Source of the DNA: an uncultured bacterium
GTDB lineage: Bacteria > Patescibacteriota > Minisyncoccia > Phycocordibacterales > UBA9973
Length of the DNA stretch: 32,992 bases
Reading direction: 5' to 3'
Assembly: GCA_903894955.1 (NCBI GenBank)
Contig: CAITSA010000009.1
Location: 1 to 32,992 of the forward strand
In this document: piece by piece, positions 27,936 through 32,992 of the stretch
How positions within the stretch are numbered: the stretch's first letter is position 1
Layout: each line of letters begins with the position of its first letter
Made by a program: the position numbers and the translations under genes
Notes under the pieces: model-generated
The model's database searches: none
Told to the model about the DNA's origin: nothing
Seen by the model: the letters and a program-made list of their open reading frames with translations, nothing else

Positions 27936-27974
27936 AACAAAAAACCACGCTACATAGTAGCGTGGTTTTTTGTT
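27936..27974. terminator. Bidirectional terminator between tRNA-Ser and the DUF5666-type gene
   Basis: A perfect 18-bp stem with a 3-nt ATA loop: the arms meet at CCACGCTAC / GTAGCGTGG, flanked by A6 and T6 runs. It serves tRNA-Ser on the plus strand and the convergent gene on the minus strand. Confidence 0.92.
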
Positions 27975-27989
27975 ATTAAATAATAATAT

Positions 27990-29018
27990 TTAGAATCCAA
28001 AAAGATGCGCAAAGAATGAACCAATTGAACCAAAAAATCCTTGGTTCGTTTTTTCATTCGTTGTTTGATCAATTACACTTGAAGCAACTATAGAATTACC
28101 ATTTACTGTTCCCTGCACAATGATAGCATCGCCTACAGCAACACCGGAAATCGTGATGGTATCTTTGCCTTTAGTTATTTTGGCATTGGTTGTATCAATA
28201 GTATAAGTTACATTACTTTTATTTGTAATTGTTAATGTCGCACCATTTACAACAGTCACATTACCAGCAACCACAGGCTGTCCATTACCAATATCTACTA
28301 TTCCTTTTGTGTTACCATTAGTATCTTTTTTGGGTAAAACTACGCCATCACGAATTTTTGTGGCTATGATGGAAGTTCCACTAACTGTTCCTTCGATTGA
28401 GATAATATCGCCAACGGCAATATTTGAAACCAAACTTGCTACACCATTTTTTTCTACTGTTGCATTGCTTGCATCAACAGTATAGGTTATTGAAGTTTCT
28501 GTTGTGGTGGTACTGATTATTTTTTTAACAGGATTTTTACTTATCACTGTAATAGTCGTACCACTTATAGCAGAAACAGTACCCATGATGTTAGGCTTTT
28601 TAATAAATGTTCCTTTTTTATTATCCATTTTGTTGTTTATTCCACCGACACCATCAATAACAAATGTCGCTGTGATGGAAGTTCCACTAACAGAACCTCC
28701 TACAATTAGAGTATCGCCAACGGCAATGTCTGAGACAGAAATTGTAACCATCTTTTTCTCAATTTTTGCATTAGAAACATCAACCGTATAAGTCGTTTCT
28801 CCTGTTGCTTCTGGGCCCTGTTTCCCTGTCATGGTAATTATGTTGCCATTTATGACAGTAACCTTCCCCAAAAAACCTGGCTTATTTTGCATTACACTGA
28901 TAACTGGAGGTTTCCCCATATATCCTTCAAAAGGATTAATGGTTTGAGCCAAGGCTAATGTTGTAAACCCTAAACCGATTATCATTATTAATAATAATGA
29001 TAGATATTTTTTATTCAT
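27990..29018 (-). CDS. Exported protein with three DUF5666-like repeats
   Basis: Start placed at 29018 (MNKKYLSLLL), giving a clean signal peptide (LSLLLIMIIGLGFTTLALAQ) and a 342-residue protein; the frame continues to 29144 without better support. Three tandem repeats of about 80-100 residues each contain G-x-V-x-x-I-x-G-x-x-I-T then TYTVD-x-(S/T)NA-x-I-x-K, (S)DIAVGD-x-(I/L)-x-(V/I)-x-G-(S/T)VSGTSI-x-A. This is the beta-barrel repeat annotated DUF5666 in many bacteria. The C-terminus (FFGSIGSFFAHLFGF) is hydrophobic and aromatic. It is likely secreted or surface-bound; the function is unknown. Confidence 0.82.
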   Translation of the reverse strand: MNKKYLSLLLIMIIGLGFTTLALAQTINPFEGYMGKPPVISVMQNKPGFLGKVTVINGNIITMTGKQGPEATGETTYTVDVSNAKIEKKMVTISVSDIAVGDTLIVGGSVSGTSITATFVIDGVGGINNKMDNKKGTFIKKPNIMGTVSAISGTTITVISKNPVKKIISTTTTETSITYTVDASNATVEKNGVASLVSNIAVGDIISIEGTVSGTSIIATKIRDGVVLPKKDTNGNTKGIVDIGNGQPVVAGNVTVVNGATLTITNKSNVTYTIDTTNAKITKGKDTITISGVAVGDAIIVQGTVNGNSIVASSVIDQTTNEKTNQGFFGSIGSFFAHLFGF

Positions 29019-29182
29019 AAATTTAAAAAAGCTTAGTAATAAAGGAATAAAACTATAGACAAATAATTTCATTCTTATATAGAGTATACGTTTAAAACTA
29101 TTAAAAAGTTGCACAAAAATCATTAAACTCTTATCCCACAACAAACTAAAGAGTTAGCTACCCGTGTATTCTTATTTAAATA

Positions 29183-29191
29183 TGCTAAAAT
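29183..29191 (+). promoter_or_regulatory. Extended -10 promoter for the first V4R-like gene
   Basis: TGCTAAAAT forms an extended -10 (TG-n-TAAAAT), 28 nt before the ATG at 29220. The surrounding 30 bp closely match the region before the six-helix gene (29837-29845), so the promoter seems to have been duplicated. A TATACT at 29212-29217 is too near the ATG to fit. Confidence 0.5.
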
Positions 29192-29219
29192 AGAAGTGTA
29201 AAAATAATTTTTATACTAT

Positions 29220-29828
29220 ATGGAAGAAATAATTTCGCAAGAAGAAATAAGTCGATTGATGAATAAGAAGGGTGAGGTAAGAGGCATAGCTCTTATAAAC
29301 GAGAATGATTTTATCATTAAAGAAAAAGGTAAAGAGGGGTTGAAAAAGTTCGAAGAAGCAGTAGCCCGTCTTGGTATTAAAAAAGAAGAGAAAGAATTAA
29401 ATAAGTGGGAATTTTATCCGATAGGGCAAGAGATAATAGAATTACTTGTTATAAAGAAAATTTTTAATTTTAGTGATGACAAAATGAAAGAAATTGGTAT
29501 TTTAGGCTCTAAGCTTTCTTATATTGTTAAATTATTTTTTCAATATTATATGGGCTCTATGAATTTTTTGGCCCAAAAGGCGCCTGAACTATGGAGGAAG
29601 TATTATACGGTTGGTGATTTAGTTGTTGAAGAAATAAATGAGGAGAAAAAATATATAATTATAGACATTAAAAATTTTAATTTTCATCCAATACATTGTT
29701 TACATCTTAGTGGTTATTTTTCAAATATGGTAAAGATGACTGCTGGCACTAAGACAACTGTAGATTGTCAGGAAATAAAATGCGTTCACCGGGGAGATGA
29801 GTATCATCAGTTTTTGATTAAATGGTAA
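29220..29828 (+). CDS. V4R-like sensory domain protein, paralogue 1
   Basis: 202 residues, soluble. It is similar throughout to the gene at 30760: KGEVRGIALINEND and PGEARGVVFITDYN; EGLKKFEEAVARLG and DGLKKLEEEMTALG; WEFYPIGQEIIELLVIKKIFNF and LSFHPIGLRVISLLAIKKVFSF. The C-terminus HPIHCLHLSGYF then C-x-HRGDEYHQFLIKW is like the V4R/HNOB-type domains, whose end often reads C-x-x-x-GD-x-x-C-x-F. A conserved His/Cys set (HPxxC and C-x2-RGDEYH) could bind a metal or ligand. The end overlaps the long frame of the next gene by 7 bp. It is probably a ligand-sensing partner of the histidine kinase. Confidence 0.65.
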   Translation: MEEIISQEEISRLMNKKGEVRGIALINENDFIIKEKGKEGLKKFEEAVARLGIKKEEKELNKWEFYPIGQEIIELLVIKKIFNFSDDKMKEIGILGSKLSYIVKLFFQYYMGSMNFLAQKAPELWRKYYTVGDLVVEEINEEKKYIIIDIKNFNFHPIHCLHLSGYFSNMVKMTAGTKTTVDCQEIKCVHRGDEYHQFLIKW

Positions 29829-29836
29829 TTAAAATA

Positions 29837-29845
29837 TGCTATAAT
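29837..29845 (+). promoter_or_regulatory. Extended -10 promoter for the six-helix gene
   Basis: TGCTATAAT is a perfect extended -10, 33 nt before the ATG at 29879. It supports a start at 29879 rather than 29822. Confidence 0.6.
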
Positions 29846-29878
29846 AAAAGTATAAAAAATAATTCGTCAAGAAATTTT

Positions 29879-30742
29879 ATGCCAATTAAAGTTTTAGACC
29901 AAACCTCAGAACTAAAGGACATTCTCGATAAAACTGCGTATACATTAAAGTTAAGATTTATAACGCTTGTCTCGTTTTTTTTGGGCGTTTTACTTGTTTG
30001 GTCACTACATCTTTTTCCTGATGCTCAATATGTTTGGCTTTCTGCCCTAATTATATTTTTTTGGATTATAAGCGCTCTTATCTTCAATATCGTAGTCAAG
30101 AGAATGGAAACTGTTTCGAAAATCAGCAACTTATATCTTGCCTATTCTGCTATATTTGAGTTAGGTTTTTTAACAATTATTGTCTATGCTAATGGTGGCA
30201 TCGTGTGGATGGGAGCTATTTTTTATCTTTTTACTATTATTTATTGCAATATTGTTTTAACTAAAATAAAAGGAACTTTGGTAAGCCTAGTTGCTTTTTT
30301 ATGGTGCGGAACATTAGCCTGTCTGGAATACTTTCAAATAATTCCCTATATTCCCTTTGCTCAATTCAGGGAAAATCTCTATCTGGACCCCAAATATGTT
30401 ATCACCACCCTTTCTTTTATTTTCCTAGTATTTATTTTGTCGGGTATGGCAACCAGCGCTCTTACAGATATTCTTAGAAAAAGAACCGAGGAGTTAGAAA
30501 AAACGAAATTCCAATTGGAAAAATCCAAAGCTGTACTAGAAGAAAGAGTAGACGCTAGAACAAAAGAACTACAAGATATTGCCAATAATTTAGACCAACA
30601 AGTGCAAAAAAGAACCGAGGAGTTAGAAGATAAAGTGAAGGACTTAAAAAGATTTCAAGAACTTTCTGTTAATCGTGAATTGAAAATGATAGAATTAAAA
30701 GAAGAAATTAAAAAAAACGCTAAAATTAATTTAACAACCTAA
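29879..30742 (+). CDS. Six-helix membrane sensor with coiled coil, no kinase domain
   Basis: 287 residues from MPIKVLDQ (start set by the extended -10 at 29837-29845). Six hydrophobic helices, beginning FITLVSFFLGVLLVW and ending LSFIFLVFILSGMATSAL, are followed by a long coiled coil with two copies of KRTEELE and the stretch ELSVNRELKMIELKEEIKK. Histidine kinases commonly have such a linker just before a PAS or kinase domain, but this protein stops 10 residues later. It may signal by docking with a separate kinase, such as the one encoded at 31362. It lies between the two V4R-like genes. Confidence 0.8.
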   Translation: MPIKVLDQTSELKDILDKTAYTLKLRFITLVSFFLGVLLVWSLHLFPDAQYVWLSALIIFFWIISALIFNIVVKRMETVSKISNLYLAYSAIFELGFLTIIVYANGGIVWMGAIFYLFTIIYCNIVLTKIKGTLVSLVAFLWCGTLACLEYFQIIPYIPFAQFRENLYLDPKYVITTLSFIFLVFILSGMATSALTDILRKRTEELEKTKFQLEKSKAVLEERVDARTKELQDIANNLDQQVQKRTEELEDKVKDLKRFQELSVNRELKMIELKEEIKKNAKINLTT

Positions 30743-30759
30743 AAAATTAATCTAATATT

Positions 30760-31371
30760 ATGGATCAGGAATTAAATAAAGAATTAGTTGATAAATTAAT
30801 GGCTTTGCCCGGAGAAGCCAGAGGAGTAGTTTTCATCACAGACTACAATTATGTTTTAAAAGAAATGGGTGAAGACGGATTAAAGAAATTGGAAGAAGAG
30901 ATGACTGCTCTTGGTTGTCCAATTGATTATAAAAAAATTGATACGCTGTCTTTCCATCCTATAGGTTTACGCGTTATTTCTCTGCTAGCTATAAAGAAAG
31001 TTTTCTCTTTTAATGATGAAAAAATAAAAGAAATGGGAATGTTTGCCAGCAAAACATCCCTGATGCTCAAATTGTTTATTAATTATTTTCTTTCTAGACA
31101 AAAGGTATTTTTTGAAGAAGCACCCAAAATTTGGCATAAGCATTATTCTTCAGGAGAACTTATTCCTTTAGAGCTTGATGAAGAAAAAAAATACTCAATT
31201 ATCCAAATAAAAAATAATTACAAATTACACCCTGTTTTCTGTATGTATCTGGGAAGTTACTTTTGCGGATTCTTTCATATGTTATTCAAGAGCGACGAAA
31301 TAAATTTTCAAGAAACAAAATGTCTTTTCCGAGGAGATGAATATCATGAATATAAAATAACATGGAAATAA
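30760..31371 (+). CDS. V4R-like sensory domain protein, paralogue 2
   Basis: 203 residues, paralogue of 29220-29828 (see that entry for matched segments). Its C-terminal pair reads LHPVFCMYLGSYF and TKCLFRGDEYHEYKITWK. So the His and Cys of HPxxC and the Cys and His of C-x2-RGDEYH are shared by both copies. It starts 17 bp after the six-helix gene and overlaps the histidine kinase gene by 10 bp, so sensor and kinase are translationally coupled. Confidence 0.68.
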   Translation: MDQELNKELVDKLMALPGEARGVVFITDYNYVLKEMGEDGLKKLEEEMTALGCPIDYKKIDTLSFHPIGLRVISLLAIKKVFSFNDEKIKEMGMFASKTSLMLKLFINYFLSRQKVFFEEAPKIWHKHYSSGELIPLELDEEKKYSIIQIKNNYKLHPVFCMYLGSYFCGFFHMLFKSDEINFQETKCLFRGDEYHEYKITWK

Positions 31372-32927
31372 AAAACCTCACTTCAGAAAAAGATAAAATT
31401 TCTGTTATGCTGGATGATTTGGCATTGATGGAAAGCTACGCACGTGATTTATTTTCTTTTTTACCGCTACCAATATGTATGGTTAGTCCAACAGGCATTA
31501 TTTTAGAAACCAATCCGTCCGTAGAAAAAATTTCCGGATATGAAGCGGAAGAACTTGTGGGCGGTACCCTGGAAAAACTTCTCAATAATTCAGATGTTGA
31601 ACAAATAAACAAAACAACAATCGAGAAAGGATTAGTAGTTTCTCTGGAGGTTGTTTTGAAAACTAAAGAAAAAAATGAGATTCATGTCAGTGTTTCTACT
31701 TTACTGCGAAAAAATCAACAAGGAGAAATTATTGGTTTTTTTATAAGTTTTTTTGATCTTACGGTTTTTAAGGAAAGTGAAGGAAAACTGCACGAATCTC
31801 AGAAGGCTTTGTTGAATATGCTTGAAGATGTTAACGAAGAAAAGAAAAAAGCTGAAACAGAAAAAGAAAAAACCATGGCTTTAGTATCAAATTTTTCCAC
31901 ACCGATTATTTTTTTAAATAATTATCACAAATTAACGCTGTTTAATTCCTCAGCCAAAGAAATTTTAAACATTAGTGATACTGATCTAGGCATTGAAATA
32001 TCGAATAGCGATAACTTTAGTTTGAATAATTTTACCAACATTATTCATAATAAATTCTCGATTGAAAAATTGATCGAAGAATCAGACGGCACTAAACTGG
32101 AAGAAGCTATTGTGACATATAACAAAGAACAGAAGGTTTATAAAGTGGTTACTTCTAAGGTTTTGGATAAAAATCAAAATTATTTGGGATTAATGAAGAT
32201 CTTTTATGACACGACACGTGAAAAAGCGATTGATAAAATGAAATCGGAATTCATTTCTATTGCCGCTCATCAATTAAGAACTCCTCTCTCTGCTATTAAA
32301 TGGATACTTAAAATGGTGTTGGATGGCGATATGGGCAAATTAAATACCGAACAACAGGAACTGCTCAATAAGGGATATCTAAGCAACGAAAGAATTATCG
32401 CGTTAGTTAACGATTTATTAAATGTTTCTCGTATTGAAGAAGGCAGATTCGGATTTAATTTTGAAAAAACTGATTTTCAGGAAATTTTGAATATAGCTAT
32501 TAGCAACCTTGATAGCCTGGTAACCCAAAATCATCAAGAGTTGATTCTTGAAATTCACCCGGGGCTACCAAAAATATCTTTAGACAAAGAAAGGATGGTC
32601 ATGGTCATGCAAAATTTATTAAGTAATGCTGTAAAATACACTCCCGAATACGGAAAAATTCAAGTTATTGCTGAAATTGACAAGCAAAGTTTACATGTTA
32701 AAATTAAGGATCAGGGAGTAGGTATTCCTAAGGAAGATCAGCCTAAAATGTTTTCTAAATTTTTTAGAGCATCCAATGCGATTAAGATGAAAACAGAGGG
32801 ATCCGGATTGGGATTATTTTTAGTTAAAAATATTATAGAAAACCATAACGGTACAATTAGTTTGAAAAGCGAGGAAGGCAAAGGCACAGAAGTAGACTTT
32901 TTTATTCCTCTTGTTAGAAATATTTAA
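31362..32927 (+). CDS. PAS-PAS sensor histidine kinase
   Basis: 521 residues, no membrane helix. PAS 1 (about 24-130: LPLPICMVSPTGIILETNPSVEKISGY), a coiled coil (about 130-170), PAS 2 (about 170-290: STPIIFLNNYHKLTLFNSSAKEILNI), a HisKA domain with phospho-acceptor His303 (SIAAHQLRTPLSAIKW), and a HATPase_c domain with N-box NLLSNAVKYTPEYG, G1 DQGVGIP, F-box MFSKFFRA and G2 GSGLGLFLVKNI. It is soluble, so it relies on partners for input; the two V4R-like proteins and the six-helix coiled-coil protein are obvious candidates. A response regulator starts 30 bp downstream. Confidence 0.94.
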   Translation: MEIKNLTSEKDKISVMLDDLALMESYARDLFSFLPLPICMVSPTGIILETNPSVEKISGYEAEELVGGTLEKLLNNSDVEQINKTTIEKGLVVSLEVVLKTKEKNEIHVSVSTLLRKNQQGEIIGFFISFFDLTVFKESEGKLHESQKALLNMLEDVNEEKKKAETEKEKTMALVSNFSTPIIFLNNYHKLTLFNSSAKEILNISDTDLGIEISNSDNFSLNNFTNIIHNKFSIEKLIEESDGTKLEEAIVTYNKEQKVYKVVTSKVLDKNQNYLGLMKIFYDTTREKAIDKMKSEFISIAAHQLRTPLSAIKWILKMVLDGDMGKLNTEQQELLNKGYLSNERIIALVNDLLNVSRIEEGRFGFNFEKTDFQEILNIAISNLDSLVTQNHQELILEIHPGLPKISLDKERMVMVMQNLLSNAVKYTPEYGKIQVIAEIDKQSLHVKIKDQGVGIPKEDQPKMFSKFFRASNAIKMKTEGSGLGLFLVKNIIENHNGTISLKSEEGKGTEVDFFIPLVRNI

Positions 32928-32957
32928 TAAAATAATTAAAAATATAAATAAAAAATT

Positions 32958-32992
32958 ATGAAAAAAGTATTAATAGTTGAAGATGAGGAAGT
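32958..32992 (+). CDS. Response regulator, N-terminus (partial)
   Basis: The frame MKKVLIVEDEEV runs to the window edge. This is the first beta strand and the acidic pocket of a CheY-like receiver. It follows the histidine kinase by 30 bp on the same strand and is its probable partner. The output domain is outside the window. Confidence 0.85.
   Translation, partial: MKKVLIVEDEE

Noticed and set aside
29019-29144. Longer N-terminus of the DUF5666-type protein
   Set aside because: It would place another hydrophobic stretch before a clean signal peptide at MNKKYLSLLL; AT-rich upstream DNA gives a chance open frame.
29822-29878. Upstream start of the six-helix protein
   Set aside because: The segment overlaps the end of the V4R-like gene and contains the extended -10 promoter; the ATG at 29879 opens a normal N-terminus.
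1-32992. Recoded UGA (Gly) as in SR1/Gracilibacteria
   Set aside because: Genes end in TGA where expected (for example the M50 gene) and no family member needs UGA read-through.
1-32992. CRISPR array, prophage or insertion sequence
   Set aside because: No regularly spaced direct repeats, no cas, transposase, integrase or phage structural genes; repeats found are isolated palindromes.

Overview
The window is an AT-rich, gene-dense piece of a bacterial chromosome. It reads best as a Candidate Phyla Radiation / Patescibacteria genome, probably Parcubacteria. The support is mixed. Seen directly: very short intergenic gaps, few Shine-Dalgarno sites, -10 boxes about 6-7 nt before many start codons, tRNAs without an encoded CCA end, homing-endonuclease genes beside tRNA genes, short palindromes inserted in frame in housekeeping genes, and secE-nusG-rplK without rplA after rplK. 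From family knowledge: small DUF5652-type membrane proteins and a stand-alone CofE-like ligase are common in this group, and L1 is reported missing from one Parcubacteria branch. TGA is used as a stop codon, so the standard bacterial code applies.

Layout. Positions 1-2466 hold the tail of an unknown gene, an M50 site-2-type protease, ribosomal protein L28, a tRNA-Pro-like gene and a DEAD-box RNA helicase whose start codon lies in a perfect hairpin. Positions 2531-5983 form a nucleotide block: an inositol-monophosphatase-family enzyme, two deoxycytidylate-deaminase-type enzymes, a thymidylate-synthase-family enzyme, dihydrofolate reductase and a MazG-like pyrophosphohydrolase. The synthase carries Asp where thymidylate synthases have the dUMP-selecting Asn, and Pro in place of the His after the catalytic Cys. 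These changes suggest dCMP as substrate. Positions 6026-8661 hold a CofE-like ligase, a YhhQ-type transporter, then rplK, nusG and secE, bracketed by two copies of a CTAG-rich palindromic repeat.

Positions 8838-17103 are mostly envelope genes: a 1439-residue exported beta-helix protein with a C-terminal peptidoglycan-binding domain, a SIMPL-domain protein, a membrane-anchored FKBP isomerase, MurB and an NRAMP-related transporter with altered metal-site motifs. Positions 17130-20861 hold tsaC and tsaE, a small membrane protein, an HNH protein, an odd tRNA-His, tRNA-Leu overlapped by a LAGLIDADG endonuclease gene, and rplS. Positions 20903-27376 hold a cysteine-rich protein with duplicated zinc-ribbon ends, an RluA-family enzyme, tRNA-Arg and tRNA-Val, pilMNO plus one small gene, a tRNA-binding protein, ruvX and a DUF5652-type protein.

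The right end (27440-32992) holds a shortened HNH gene just before tRNA-Ser, a protein with three DUF5666-like repeats, and a sensory cluster. The cluster has two paralogous V4R-like proteins around a six-helix membrane protein with a coiled coil but no kinase domain. A PAS-PAS histidine kinase and the start of a response regulator follow.

The leads most worth checking are the Asp-variant synthase within a dCMP-centred gene set, the tRNA-His that lacks both halves of the D-loop/T-loop elbow, the association of endonucleases with tRNA genes, and the families of palindromic elements.
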